DNA of 64,000 bases from Corydoras sp. C115. Its lineage: Eukaryota > Chordata > Actinopteri > Siluriformes > Callichthyidae. The stretch spans positions 4,036,501 through 4,100,500 of the forward strand of contig JAFMOC010000031.1 of the NCBI GenBank assembly GCA_019802505.1. Reading direction: 5' to 3'. The notes below the pieces were generated by a model. That model did no database searches. It saw nothing but the letters and a program-made list of their open reading frames with translations, and was not told the DNA's origin. Of the stretch, positions 12,401 to 27,700 are shown piece by piece (the stretch's first letter is position 1; each line of letters opens with the position of its first letter). The translations under genes were made by a program, and so were the position numbers.

Positions 12401-15400
12401 TACTAATTAAAGTATGCAACTATCACAAATATGATATATCATTGTTAGCTGCAATATCACCTACTCATTGTGCCACACTGATGCCAGCAGGTTCATTCAG
12501 TTCATGCTTTTTCTTAGATAATACTATCCCCCGGATTGTTTTATATTTGAAACAAGTAGTAGTTATTTTTCTGATTTAAAAGAAATGTTTTGGTCTGATT
12601 TCTATTAGCATATTAAGCATGTCTTGCTTTGAGTGTTGAAAGTAGCTTTAAAATTTAACTGGTCATAAAGGTTGTTGAATATTTAGAGACTATATCAACA
12701 TTTTATTGCTTTCTATTCAAGTGGTAATTGCTTTTCCATCATATTTCATCTCTCTTGCTCCCAGCTTGCCCTTCCTTGAGGCAGCAATATGCTTGTACTG
12801 CCTTTTTCTCATTTATAAAGCTCAAACTTTTTCTACCTTCTAACTGAAAAAAAAAATGTTGTTTTTGGCTGACACATCATTTCCTGTTTCCCCTCCTTGG
12901 TGACAGTACCCCCCACCAGTAGCAGCAGATGCAGTCCCAGCTTTGAGTGCCAGCTTTTGCTGAGTAGCAAGTTCATGCCGCCAGATCACTCCACTGTTTG
13001 GCCTCCATGCCCTACTGACAGTAGTGTGGCAAGAGTACAAAAATATAACCTCAAAGCTATAGACAGTGCTGGGAGACTTTTTTCATAACTACATTGTCCT
13101 AACCTAATAATGAACATGTGTTTTATGTGAAGCCAATCACATAATTACAAGTGTTTTCATTTGCTTTCATGTGTCAGCAACAGAAAATACTCACATATTT
13201 GATCTTGCACCGTTTAAACTGAATGTCCTTTCCATTACCGAACCCATCTATTTACTTGGTCTTGGTACTAGCACTGGCCACCAATTTCACATTCAGATTG
13301 TCCACCTCAAATGTGTGGTACAACAAACCAGCACAACTGTTTAACTGGAATAAATAGTTCTGTTGTGAAAACACCCTGACAACCTTTTACATAGTGTTTT
13401 GTGGCGCAAATGAATTGCAGTATGTTAAAAAATGTACCATACAGAATGTACCATACTAATGAATTGTCTATAGCACATAACCACAGATCGTCAGGAACTG
13501 TAGTTGTGGATTATTACTTTGAAACAATGAGCAATTGTTTCAATTGTTTTGCTTGATGAGCAAATGAGTGTTTTTTTCCACTAGAAACCAAGAAAAAATG
13601 ATTTACAACACTGTTCAATTTTTTATGACATGAAAGCCATGCCTTTATAGTGTATGTGTGCACACCCAATTGTTTTATGTCAAATGCTTTTCTTTGTTTG
13701 AGATTTCATTACCAGACAGCTTGAGTCACAGTTCTGAGTCATTAGTTTCATTTGCTAGGCCTCCATAAGAGCCCTATCCACATGAGTGCTGTGATAAGGA
13801 GGCCTATCTCATCCACCTCCTCCTCTTCCTCCTCTTTTCCTCTCTACTTTTCCCTTACCCTCAGCATATTCAGCGCTTTCACACCCTCTCACTCTGCTTA
13901 GCATTGTTCGCACAATGTCAAAATGCATTGGAGTGGTGATATACCAATTTACAGTGCATTTCTACTACCTACTGCTGATATACATGTAATCTGTGTAATC
14001 TTTTATGGTATCTTTGCATGGCGGAGATATATGATAACCGAAGTCATGTTCCACAGGCATGTATGGTTGCATCATGAAGTCATACCTCACCTGTGTTCAT
14101 TTGCTTCTGCTGTTTATCACCATGGGAACTAATGGCTTTTTTTACTAGTGGAATGTTAGAAATAACATCTCATTAGGTGCCTGAAGCCTTCTTGTGATAC
14201 TTTTAAATGCAATATAAATTCAGCAAAGTTCTTTTTAATAGCTGTATATAAAACTTATGCAATATAATGTTTAACTAGTATTTGGTAAGACAGGAGGAAA
14301 TGCACTATATTGTTATATATAATAAAGTTTACAGTTTCACAGTTAAAATCAACACATTTTTAAATGTTTTTTTTTTCTATTTTCATACACATGGTTTCAA
14401 GACTATTGTAACAATTATAAACCAAATTAGACAAGCTTTAATCAAATAAGGTATTTGCCATTAGATTAATGTATAATAGGTCATAAGGTTATGCATTTAT
14501 TTCCACCAATGACAAATCTTATATTAACACTTACATTTTTCTCTAGCATAACTCAAAGACAAAGAATAGGACTTTGATGTGGTCGATTCATTTATAAAAA
14601 AAAGATTACGAATGCTCTCCAAACTCCTATTTTACCCTAATTTTTATTTTAAGTTAAGCCTGATATCTCATGGCATTGTTGTTATTTTTACATGATAGTT
14701 GGTGGAAACATTTATTCATTGAGCATTCAGTAAATTCTGGAACTCAACTGACCTCATATTAATGTCACAAAATAGGTTTGATCCTTGACCTGAAGCAACC
14801 CTGTATCATAACACTAAAAACACCAGGAGGTTGAATGGGGCAGCATTGTGAAGCAGGAAGTGTGTAGTTATCAAATGTTCTCACTCACATTTTATTTCAA
14901 AACACACAGTGGTTGTCAGGATTTCAGTTGTGACATAATTAATTCATGCCCATGTCAGGAAAATCTGTAAGACCTTGGTCATATATCATATGATTTATGT
15001 TTTTAGTACAACAGTATGTCACATGTAGCTTGTAACAAAAAAGGTGATGTTAAAATGGTTCTTGTTTAATTTACTCCATGTGTGGGGGAAGAGGTGCTGA
15101 AACTAGGTTATCTTCTTTCTTTCTGCAGGCTGTTAAGCTTTCCTGTAAAACCTCTTCCAGGACACTAGTGGAAACATACAAGTGAACACACAATCCAATC
15201 CTAGAGAGCAGGACTACATAATAGTCACATATTAGTCACATGCACATTTTAATGATTGTTTTGTGTATTTTGTTACATAGTATTACACTTGTTAGGTTCA
15301 TTATTGGCAGCAGAGTGACTGAGAGGCAAGTTAAAAAGAAGTTGAAAGGGTGTGTGGTGCTGTACAAATCTGTGGAAAACAGTATGATCCAGATCTTTAA

Positions 15401-16639
15401 TGATACAATGCAAATCTATAAAATATAACAGGCTGAACATGACCCAATAAATCAGCAGATCAAAATTGACCAAAAGATTTAACTTCCAAGCACCACATCA
15501 CTGTCGGAGATTTTTTATCATATATACAGTATACATATGATATATTGCCCACGTGTCCCAAAACACATCTGGTCCATGTTGGGCTGACATTTGACATGCT
15601 ACCTTTATATAAGTCATAAGTGGTCAACTTAAAAAAAAAAAAAGAAAGATAAAAATTTGGCACTGCTTCTTACACATGACTAATTTTTGGCTGATGCATA
15701 GCACTAATTTGGTGTGTATGTGGACCATTGTTCACATCCAAAAGTGTTCCACCCAAGAGCTGTCATTCTAAGAAAAAAGTGGGCAAAATAAAACAAAATG
15801 GGGGGATGTGGGCCAGCTCTGGGCCTGAATCATTTTGCTATCCGAGTATGCAAATGAAATTAATAGGATGCATTAAGACAATTATTATTATTTTTATTTT
15901 TCACAAATGTAACTGTCAGTTCACTCTACCCCACAGATAGGAATACATAGGAAAGATCTCTGTAAGGCTTGCAGGTGTTAAATGGGTTTGTTCATCATCA
16001 CTGAATGGTGCTCAAGAGAGCGTTCTACACACCTCAGCCAAGGGGGATGGTTAGCAGAACGGGAAGACTAGCAATCGTGATGGAAAATGTTAATTTGAAT
16101 GTATGATGGTGCAAGAGATACACAATCCTTCCTGTGACGATGCTCTGTCCCAAGTGAACTAAGATGTGTGATGTATGCAAGTTTGTCCCACTTATCGTGC
16201 GGCACCATTGTACCTGTGAAAGTGTGTATGATAAATATTGACTCTGGGAGCTATGCAACAAAATGTTTCCCATTTCTATAGTGTCTTGCCTAGACATGTG
16301 CTTTAATCTTTACACAATCCCTCATTAACATCAACATTAATGAGTTTATGGTCAATCGGGGTTTGATATCTTTAGGATGAAAACTTAATCTAAAACAAGA
16401 TGACAAACACCTGCCTGGGTTCCTTTTCCATTTAACACTTGTGATGGCTTGCCGGAACACCCATTAACACAGAGAGTGTTTTACGCACTCGAACGAGACC
16501 TGTCTTGTTGTGTTATATCTCGCATCATCACTAATGCGTTGCCAGATTGGAAGGATTTACTTCTAGTACTGAATTGATCATAGGCGATAACACACATAAT
16601 ACAGTGTTGGAACGATATAAACCATTTTAGATAATTGTT
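9421..16639. other. Intergenic upstream of gabra4, no gene seen
   Basis: Mostly AT-rich unique sequence. A few patches are less AT-rich (about 10500-10800, 11570-11720, 12080-12200, 12890-13040, 13780-13910) and could be conserved noncoding elements or decayed repeats; none shows a splice-flanked coding exon that I can identify. Confidence 0.5.
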
Positions 16640-17096
16640 TGGGAAGTTTTGCTGTCTACTTGGCTGCTTTCATTCAGTGACGGCAGTAGAAAGCGCAGAG
16701 GCAATCTGGCAGCCCGTGCGCTGAGTTCGCTCCTGTTTGCGTCCTTCTTTCTCACTGCGAGCTGGAAGCGATGCGGACGCGCAGCTCAGTTTGGTGCGTT
16801 TAGAATTTTGACGGGAGAACGAGGCTTCTTTCTTCACCTTTCCATTACAGGATGGTTTTAAACAAAGATTGGGTTGTTCCAAGTTTTCTTTCTGGATAAG
16901 AATTGCGGATAAAATAAAGAGGCTCTTAATGGATGCTGCGCCTTCACTGTCACGTCAGAGCCCATCGACAGATTGAGGTGATGCTCTTATCGCGTTTGCG
17001 CGTATATGTTCTTTTTTTCCTTCACCTCGTCTGCTCGCTTTTACAAACAAAGGACTTTTGAAAATGTAAAGGAGTTTAAAGAATGGCATTCAGAAG
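16640..17096 (+). promoter_or_regulatory. gabra4: gabra4 promoter / 5'UTR region, CpG-richer
   Basis: GC content and CpG density rise sharply over the AT-rich flank, with clusters at about 16679-16745 and 16764-16825 and again at 16935-17000. This block directly precedes the gabra4 start codon. No clear TATA box is visible, which fits a TATA-less CpG promoter. The transcription start cannot be fixed by eye. Several upstream ATGs, such as 16649 and 17006, would be upstream ORFs if transcribed. Confidence 0.6.
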
Positions 17097-17182
17097 ATGG
17101 TCCTGGCCAAGAAGGAGACGGTGATTGCAATGTGCCCCACTTATATTTCCACTCTCTTCTACTTTCTGTGCGTTTCGGCTTG
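17097..17182 (+). CDS. gabra4: gabra4 coding exon 1 (start, signal peptide)
   Basis: ATG at 17097 opens MVLAKKETVIAMCPTY and a hydrophobic stretch ending FYFLCVSAW-like, a signal peptide. The donor is TG|GTGAGT; 86 nt, leaving two bases for the next codon. The start resembles mammalian alpha-4. Confidence 0.9.
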
Positions 17183-20100
17183 GTGAGTGCCATCCAGGTT
17201 ACGCTCTCATTTATCCAGTTTTGAGAAAATAGTTAACTAAGTTTACTTTGCCTACATCGGGTCTCATTTGGACACTAACACTATCGGATTATTTAACAAT
17301 CCAAAGATTTGTACAAATGGAGAATTTGAGCTCAGTTGAATGGCGCATCCTAACGAGCTCTATTGTTCCGTTTGCAGCATTAGGAGAATCTCTGGTCACG
17401 TAAAGAGAGATGAAAAGTTATACCCCGAGAATTTCACCCAGATCTTAGACAAACTGTTGGAGGGCTATGACAGCAGACTGCGACCTGGATTTGGAGGTAT
17501 GCTCTGTGTCAAACTGTCAGCATCACCATAGTTCAATTTTAGTCATTTAGATTTCTTTACAAATACAATGAGTTATAAAGTTCCAAACTAACATGTGTAC
17601 ATTATCAAAGGCTTTAATCGGCCAATTTTTTACTAAGATACTTGGAATAAGGACGTATGACGATTTTGCAATGCTCTAAATTGTCTAAAAAATGAACAAG
17701 AAGAGGAAACCATAGTGCAGCACGTTTTTAGACTGCTATGGAATTACAACATTCTTCACGAAGCCCTCTTCAAGTACACAAAGAAATGTTCCAATAACTC
17801 TTATTCTTTCAGGGAACACGTTACTTTCTTTCTGAGGAAAAAAAAGCTCCTAAACCAGCTATAGAAGACAGAAGCAAACAAAAATAATGAAAAAAATAAT
17901 AAAACATATTATTATTTTTTTACTGGCATAGTGCTCTGAATAAGTTCCTCAAAAACCCTGAGTTATAAAACAGAAAAATTATATTGTTTGATTTGACTTA
18001 TTTACTTAAGACTGCATGTCAGATAATGTGTATGGATTGTGCAGCAAAATAGCGTTTTGGAATCACCTTTAATAATAAATGAACATATGCACTTGTTCTT
18101 TAAACCCTGATAGAGTTATGTGGATTTAAGTCTAGGTGGTTATTCAATAGGCCTACTGCAACATCTGGTGTGTAAGGTGAAAAGATTATGCCCAAGTGCA
18201 TTTGTTTCTGTGAGTGAGATTGATGCTTTTGTGTATGTTCAACGACTTTCATTATGTAATCAGACTGAGAAATCCGCTTAAAACGCAATTTAAATACATA
18301 GTATAGCCCATGTGCAGATGTTCTTGTGTGCGTGTGCGAACAACAAATCTGCAATTCTAACAACATGCACCAGCTGTCGTGGTTAATTTATTCTGTTTTT
18401 ATTTATTTATTTATTGTAACTTTATTCTGATGCCTTCAGGGATGGCTTGCTTGGTCAACTTTTGGTGCTGTATGTACACATGGCCCAAAAAACAACCTAT
18501 GTAAACTAATTACACCTCCACCCATCAATGTTTATTGGAAACAAGCTAATAGTGTATTTGGTGATTGAGAAATGCATATGGAAAATTTGTCTTGTTTTGT
18601 GTATCCACTAAGATTTAGTGGATTTCCAATTTTACTGAATATCCAACCTGAACAGCACAAGTCAGTAGTTAAGGAAGAACCAGTTCCACTATAGCATTAT
18701 CAAACCTGATCATTATCCAATTTGGTTTTAATGCCTAGATTTTCCCTATTATTATTATTATTACTTTTTTTTTTTTATAGCAAGTGCTTTTCTGGTTATA
18801 AACTGTTTCTTAAAGATGCTGAATGTCGGAGCATTACAGACAGAGTTGGGAATATCATTTCACCATTTAGCAGTAGTGAACAATATGATCATCACTAGAG
18901 TGCAGTGAACGAGTCGGGTGTGTCTTTGTAGTAAAGAGTTAAGGTGAAAGTAAGCGTTTGAGTGAGAGTTAAGATAAGAGATTGTTCTGTAGGTCAGAAT
19001 CAGTACTTTGTTCTTCATCAGTGATCCCAGGACACGGCCTGCAGGATGCTGGTTCCTGAACATTTTATAGTTGGTGAAGTATTCTCAGTCCATCAGTGTC
19101 ACTGAGGTGTTAAAATTTGCAGCAGATGCTGCTTCTGATTCACTCATAACAGTGCATCACACACTAAAAACTTAACTTCTGTTCTTTTTTTGCTTTATTC
19201 TTCTATTTTGTTCTGTTTTGCTCTGATCTGAAAGACTGTGATTCGTTTCCCTCTGAAATAGATAGCCAAAAACCTCAAACGTTTGCGTCTGCTGTACTGG
19301 TGCATAATTTAAAGCACTTAAATAATAATAATAATAAATAATATAATATTTATAATATAATATAACTTGCAAATTTACCACAAGTATCAGTATCAGTGAA
19401 AATAGTCAGAAAATGGGTGTTACAGTACTTTTTCTGTTCAATTTATTCATGGCAGGAAAAGTAACTGATCAAACTCTGTAATATCTAAGAGCAATATGTG
19501 CAATATCTGAGAGCAACCCAAAGACAAAAAATCCTTACAATTCAAACAGTGAGAGAATAAAGACTCCCTCAAAGTGAGAGACCTCTATTTTTGAGTAGCT
19601 CATTAACAATGCATTGTACAGTCCAGCTTAATTAGAAAGACTTACACTTATTGTTTATAGACTTAAAAAAAAACAGCATTTTTAACAAAAACATTATATA
19701 AGACAGAACAAGTGAGTTGCAGCACAGCAAATATTTGACAGATTTGAATGATTTGTGTGTTCAGTGCCACGATAAATATTATTGGGGAAAAATTTTAAGT
19801 TGCGTGTTGGATACAGATTTAGGCTCTGCTGGAGGTATTTTAGAAGAATTTGAATCTAACAGTTTTTAGGAGAAATTGTTGGTCCTGATGGTACTTACAA
19901 CTTGGCAGCAAATTGTAAACTGTTTTTTTTCCCTTTCTTTTCTTTCTTATCACTTTTTCTTTCAGAACATTCAGCTGGCAGGGTAATGATGCGGCATAAG
20001 CTTATGCAGCCATTTGTTTAATGTTTGAATTTAGTTCACTCCCTAATGTTGGCAACCAAAATCAGCATTGCAACAGCAGGTTCTGACAGATCAAAGTGAT

Positions 20101-21699
20101 CTTTTCTGTATTTGAAAAGTACGATAATTAAATTCAAATCTTTATATTGATGGCAGGTTTTGTTTTAGGATTCAAAGCTTCCAGGGACTTTGGAGCAGTT
20201 AAGTGGCAGGACTACAAAGCAACAGTTAAACCAAAGAGGAGTGGAGAAAGTGGGTTGCCCCATAAAATGCAGATAGCAAATGAATTCAGGACTCACTGGA
20301 ACCTTAACTATGATATAATGGTAACCCCATAGACATCAGTTAAATAGAGATGGTTTAACTGGGTAAAGTTGTATTAACTACAAGTTCTGGATGTGAGGGC
20401 TCAAATGCTTCAGTACCTTTTTCCAGACTGTTTAATCTCAGACTTGGGAAATGCCAGGTTATTTGATTTTTTACTTAACTAAATTTATCACTGATGTGTA
20501 AAACATATCAGTCATTTAAATGGCTTTAATTAGGTGAAAACAATCTTATGCGCTATATATGATACCATCTTAATAAAGCATTAAGGTATTGAACACAAAC
20601 ACTGTTTTGTTAGATACAAGCTTTGATCAATATTTTCTTTTTTTACTTAGATGATGACAATTTTTCTTGCATTCAAGTTTAAAATAACTTGTTATACTAG
20701 TTAGTATATACTATCATAATAACATTAACTAAATACTACCAGGCAGTGATGTTGTGATTTTTTAAAATAAATTAGGATTGACAAATCTGGACTCTGATTT
20801 ATAAAATCCATTAAATAATGATTCTGACATGCTCAGTATCAGTACATTGGCTCATTATACAATAAGACAAGTGCATGACATTTGTAAGGTAGCAGGAAGC
20901 AGTGGAAGGAAAGAATTCAAAAAGGCAGGACAGCATATGGGCATCATCAATTAGCATATCATACATATTCATAAATCCTGATTTTTAATGAGGGTAAAGG
21001 TGTGGAGCATTTTTTTTTCAGAGTTATCCTGACTATTAAAAGTCTTTGAACATAGTTAATCTTTGGCATACTTTTGGAAACAATGGAATTTACACATTTC
21101 ACAGAAAGAATTTTAAATCAAACTAAACGAGTAACATTTTTTTAAGACTTTGAACATTTTTAAGTGCTTTGCTTTAATGAATCTGTACCATTAAAATCTC
21201 ATTCATTAACAATATAGTCATGTTCAATAAGCAGATGCATGTAATTAATATTTAAAATAAATTATTAGTCAAATCTAAGGAATCATTATGTTTTAGTTGA
21301 TATTTACTCATCTTGTCTTGTCTTTAGTTAGACTGACATGCTTTCCTTTTTAGGTCCAGTGACAGAAGTAAAGACAGATATTTATGTCACAAGTTTTGGA
21401 CCAGTCTCTGATGTGGAAATGGTATGTATGATGTCATCAGTAACCAGTAAAATCATATAATATTAATAATGTATACGATTTGTACCAGGGGTTGCATTTA
21501 TGTTTTTGTTTTTATTACGAAGAATCAAACCAGGAAAATGAGCTACTTTCTAAATCCTGAGGTATAAAATCAAATGTTCTGATGCTACATGCAACTTTAC
21601 CTGAAATAATAAACATTTAATTGTTTACTAGAGTTCTGGGTGATACTTAAAGGCAGATAATTCCTCTTTTTCTACTTCTTCTTCTTCTTCTTCTTCTTC

Positions 21700-21775
<76 letters not shown>

Positions 21776-24700
21776 CGTTAGTAGTAGTAGTAGTAGTAGT
21801 AGTATTGCTACTATCCTCATTTATTGTGTATTTTTAAACCAACAGTGTGTTATTATATCATTGAAAAGTACTTATGAAATACATATAAAAAAAAGAAAAC
21901 ATTGCAGTGGTGAACCACAAGTCTTTGAATTTTAGATATCATGATTTTGTCTGCTGGTAACTTAAGTGTAATATAAATACATTTACAATAAGTGCTTTTT
22001 AATATAGGTCTCACTCATAAATTATGTTAAGGAAGTAACCATAGAAACTATGAAAGTGCAATGTGAAGTTTTTAAACTTGATTTGTTTGACTCTATACAT
22101 TTCAGGAGTACACAATTGACGTGTTTTTCCGTCAGACTTGGGAGGACAGGAGGTTAAAGTATGAGGGTCCAATTGAGATTCTGAGGCTGAACAACCTGAT
22201 GGTGACCAAAGTATGGACTCCAGACACGTTTTTTAGGAATGGCAAAAGATCAGTGGCTCACAACATAACTGCACCAAATAAACTTTTCCGGATAATGAAA
22301 AATGGCACAATACTTTACACTATGAGGTAAAAAATATATTATAAAAAATTGTATATGATAAAATAATAAAATATATGATATATGATAAATGATGAATCAT
22401 TTAAATTATTTCATGAAATATAAGTAAAATATTCAAAAATTGTTTGTGAATTGTGGATTTTTAAATGTTGTTTTCAATATAATATTTTAGGTCATACTGA
22501 TTAAGGAACATAAAAATATATATAAAAAAAAGTTAAAAGTTACACACTACAGTAGTTAGTCACATAATCAATGCTAAAATGTATGTTTATTTTCAAGCAT
22601 ATTAATGAATTACATTTGTAGTGCTTGGATTATTATGCATTTGTTAAATTTGGTGATAAACTTTAGCATTTACAAATACTAGGTTGTCAGCTAACTAAGC
22701 TCAAATGTTTACTCTGCAGATTGACCATCAGTGCTGAATGTCCGATGAAGCTAGTGGATTTTCCAATGGATGGTCATTCCTGTCCACTAAAGTTTGGCAG
22801 TTGTAAGTTTTCCTGTTTTCTTGTTGCAAGTAGTGATTACTGTTGACTACAATATCTAAAAATGTTAGTATAAATAATGTAGGTAACTGCAATCTTTGTG
22901 TCTATTCTGAATGTAAAAGTCATCAGTCAAATGCTTATGAAGGCTCAATTAAATTGTGAATGGTGTAATGATGTAATGGGATTTTGATTTCTTTAGACAA
23001 TGACAATATTGCTTAATATTTAAATAAGTTAAGTGATAACAAATGTTTCAAATTTGAAAAAATAGAATGTGGCTTGATAGTCAACAATATGTAAAACATA
23101 TTGTAGTTGTTTGGTAAAGTGGATATATTAGTTTCAACATTATATTTTGAAGCCTTATATTTTGAAAGTCTTTTAACAAATTATTAATTGCGAGTGGGTT
23201 TGACAATTTAAAAGGGAATGACTTAATCAGTTTTAATAGAGCTTACTTAATACTTTATAAAAAAAAATACTTAAACATTTCTGGACTGATCCAAATGTAA
23301 CTCATTCAGTGCAGAGCAATACTTCAAGTCATTTTTTTTTGTTCTTTGGCACACAAAGGAGAAAAAAAATCTCTTTTTTTTTTTTTTAAGTAAAAGGGGC
23401 TAAATGCAAAATTTGATCTGAACTAAGAATCAGTCTATCAGCACAAGGCTTCACATTGGTCAGTCAGCAAAAAGAACAGCTGAAAGGCAGAGGAAATAGT
23501 GAATCTCCAATCGAGGAATCTGTGGTTGGTGTGCAGCTTTTTGTTATCCCAGGAGAGAGATTTAGAGATAAAAGCAGTACAGGAGAATAGAAAAAAGAAA
23601 AGCTTGACTGAAAAGAGTATTTTGGTTCCCCTCCCTCTGATGCCTGAGTCGTTAGATTGTGACATTGTGGAGGAGGACACAGGAGTTATTGTTTTTCAAA
23701 AAGAGGTTTCATTAATCTTGGTTTGGGATGATTGTTAACCCGAGTGGCTTTGTAGGCCTGAGGAAAAGAAAGCAGACAGGAAGCTGATGGGATCCTGCAG
23801 AGCTGAGAAGGTCACAACAGTTCTTTGCATTGCCCCAGGACAGTGTAGACCTTTGTAGATTGTTGATCATTACATATCTTCTATTCAAAATTTCATTCAC
23901 TTCTACTTTGTTTCTCATCCGATGCAATACATTATCCTAAATTCTCAGTTCTTTTTTTCAACAATGTGTCAATAATTTATCCAAAGCATTTTTATGTGAG
24001 CACTAAGCTGTGGCTAGAATCCATTGTTGACTCGTGCAGCAGTATTCCATTATGAAATCTAATATCATTCCTTTGTAATTAATGTGATGAATCATGTGTG
24101 AACAAAAGGTGATATTCAGCTATGACACACTCTAAGGTAAGTGGTTTTATAAAAGCACAGTGAAGAAATATCAGCAGAAATTAAATGTTAAAAACAGAAA
24201 GGAGAAATGTGAACAGAGTGAATTATATAATAAAAAAAACTGTTATCTGGAACTAAGAAGAAATAGATAAAATGACAGACAGTCTCTGTACGCTTATATT
24301 CAGCAGCTTCTATCTCATGGATTATTCTAAAAATACAGACTGATGCAGAATGATGTAAAAGATAAAGTGCCGTAAAAATCAATGTACAGTGGTGTTTGAA
24401 AGTTTGTGGACCTTTAAGATTTTTTTTTTGAAGAATTTAACTTCTTATCTTATTTTAACTTTTATTATAAATCTTAATGCTTCATTATCATTGGGATTAT
24501 AATTGCAAAAGATAGAATTATAAAGTAAATGTTAACTAGTCAAAGTGTCATGTTTTAAACATGAGAATGAAAGTTGGCAGTTCAACTTATTGTTATTCAG
24601 CTCAGAGAGTAAAAGAAGAAAGAGAGAGAAGATGGTGAAAGGAAATGGCCATTTCTATTATAGACAAATATTTAGTTAAATTTCTAACATTATAATTGGT

Positions 24701-27700
24701 TGCACAGTTCAATGTTTGCCTGGTTTAAAGTAAAACCCAAATCCACATACAAACCCACATACCAAAAGTACACTCAAAATACAATAGAACACTTTTTGGG
24801 TTCGTACAGCTCTTACAAGTTTGAGATTGTACTAACTATGCCAATGTGTAGTGCCAACTTTACCTTTTCCAAACCTAACAGTGAAAAACTACTTGTATAA
24901 CAAATGAGACACACTTGCTGAAACTGACTAGAGCACCTCTATTGTGTAATTACATCAAATCCTATTTTCTGGCCACCAGCACTAATCACCGCCCATTGGA
25001 AAAAACTTGCCTTAATTACTACCAACTTACTGTAAAGAGAGCTTTACTTCACCTGGACATCAGCGCTTGGCATTATATGTTGTACTCTTTCCTACATGCA
25101 GAGCAGCCAGCTGATGATAGACTGCTATGCGCAGGCTTAAAGGATCTCACTTTGATCTGCCAACTATTCACATAAAAAATATCACAAGTTTGATGGAAGT
25201 GAACAGAATAACAACCCAACACTAAGCAATTAGTGATTTAGTAACACTCAGTGCTGATTCATTGTTGGTACATATAAATGCACCTGATGGTTAATAGTTA
25301 AATTGTGAAAAAAATAAACCTTATTTCTGAATATTGTAGCAAATACTTGTTTAATGTTTAGTAGATTATACTATAACAATTGTATATGGTTAAATCCAGT
25401 TTGTATCCTTCTCATAAGAATGCAGTAAACACTTGTTTTAAATAATTTATTACAGATGCTTACCCCATGACTGAGATGATCTACACATGGACCAAACACT
25501 CTGTGGAAGTACCTCCTGAATCCTCTAGCCTTGTGCAGTATGATCTAATTGGACAAACGGTCTCCAGTGAAACAGTAAAATCTATCACAGGTATGCGTTA
25601 GCTAAGAAAAGCATTTAAATTATAAAATTACAAATACTATTGGAAATTCTGGGTTTGATTCCTTTGCAACAAATTCAATTCAATATCACATTTCAGAGAT
25701 TTTTTTTTTATCAGCAAAAAACGTTATGAGACACAAACTGTTTTATTATAATAATCATTATTATTATTAAAGTTAAGGTTAAATACATTGCTTTTTGTTT
25801 ACTGCTTTCTTTCAGGTGAATATGTGGTGATGACCGTGTACTTCCACTTAAAAAGGAAAATGGGCTACTTCATGATTCAGACATATATCCCCTGCATCAT
25901 GACAGTAATCCTTTCCCAAGTGTCCTTCTGGATAAATAAGGAATCCGTGCCTGCCAGAACTGTCTTCGGTAAGTATGTATTCCAAATCTGCTAGAAAATT
26001 TCTTCTTTTCCATAAATATAGTCAAGAAAAAGGTCCTGACTCTTCTATTTTAATCTCATACTATTCTAAAATTTCCCTTTTCAAAATTTCTTTATTTGTC
26101 TTTTACTTTTGACTTTTCGACTGACTGCAGACTATAATTTAAAACATACCCAATCAGTATTCAAGTTAAAATAGATTTTAACATTTTATGTGAACCTCAG
26201 GTTATTTTACTGCAGTACTTGTCAATATATTCTTTTATAGAATGGTCCAAGTTATCCAGTTTTTCAACCACTATAATATAATAACCAGAGGTTTGTATTT
26301 TTTTTTATACCTATGGGGTAAATGGTGAAACTAAAATAGTGAAATATGTTTTTTATACATATATCTCATTTGATAAATCTTTTTTGAGTCTTGAATCATC
26401 ACAAGGTTATTTACTTAGAGAACTAGTTTGGAAATATACACATAGACACACAGTTGAGTTGTATGTAATACAAGAAATGTGGGCTTGTTAAATACAACAT
26501 AAAAAGGGATGGTAGACTCTGAAAACAGTGGCACCCTGAAAGTCACTTAGCTCATTAGTTGCTGCCAGTTTTCTGATATCCAGTCTAATGTAATATTTAT
26601 GTTGCTGATTTTCTGTACATACTCTGAGCAGCTTTGTGGCTTAAACCACCAAATCCGCAAAACAGTGTATATATCAGCTCATGTTTTCCAAATTTAATAA
26701 GAGCTGCTTTTTAATTTTCTTGAAATACACTGCTGTTTTGGATATTTACCACATGAGAACGAGTCAAAAGTCTAATGATCTGTATTTTTTGTTCCTGGAT
26801 ACATTTGGTCCTCACAAAGAGCTGAATATATGCAAATATACACCCCTCCTGTGTCTTACTGCACTTTACCTGGGGCAATGATGATGCTGAGAATAGCACG
26901 CTCTCATTCTTCGCTGGGAAAGTGTACCATTGACCCACCTTCAGACACTTTCTTACATTGCGAAGTGTTTGGAGCTCCGCCAATGGAAACGTGTGGTTAA
27001 TGACACCAGCATGGGATTGAGGGCAGTATTTGGTGACAAGGAATGCAGCAGTAGGAGAGTAGACTGCGAATAGATAGCTTTAATAGTGCTTAATAGTGTG
27101 TGTGAGAATTGAAGAGAGCACAGTGTGGTATCATTAATGAGTAATTTGTTTTGTCAGAGCTGCTTTTCTTTAGTCTGGTGTAGTGTTGTAATGTTTTTAC
27201 TAATCCTTCTAATATCTTGTTTATAATAATTGCTTAGAAAATTCTTCTGAGACATTGGGCATTTGGCTGATGGCTTATGATGAAGTCTGAAATTTATGAG
27301 TCACAATACTGATTCATGGAGCCTTTTTTGTGTTTAGTCATGCCTCACTAATTAAAGCTGTTAATGTGTGGTATGTGTAGCTCATGCTGAAAATGTAACT
27401 ACTTGCCCATTTAGTTACTAAATACTGAACTGCTCATGGGTTTATTTGTACTAAGACCAAATTAAACAGGAATTTTATGGTTCCAAGTGTCTATCAACAG
27501 ATTTACGTTAAACTCATATGTCACCATAACTTCCATTTTGTTTCTTTGTTGTTGTTTTTTTCTTTTGGAAAGCACTACATAAAAAATAAATGACACATGG
27601 TGTGCTAGCAGGATTCTTTACTCCTGGAAGAACAAGTTTACACTTAGAGCAAGACCTCCTTTTCTTGCTTTTTAGATATTTATTAATATGATGAAACAAA

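Noticed and set aside
12840..13088. Overlapping open frames on both strands in a GC-richer patch
   Set aside because: No recognisable protein, no splice boundaries, and frames on both strands suggest composition rather than coding.
24386..24425. ACAGTGGTGTTTGAAAGTTT-type sequence resembling the end of a common fish transposon
   Set aside because: Only about 40 bp match from memory and no second end was found, so it is too short to call as an element.
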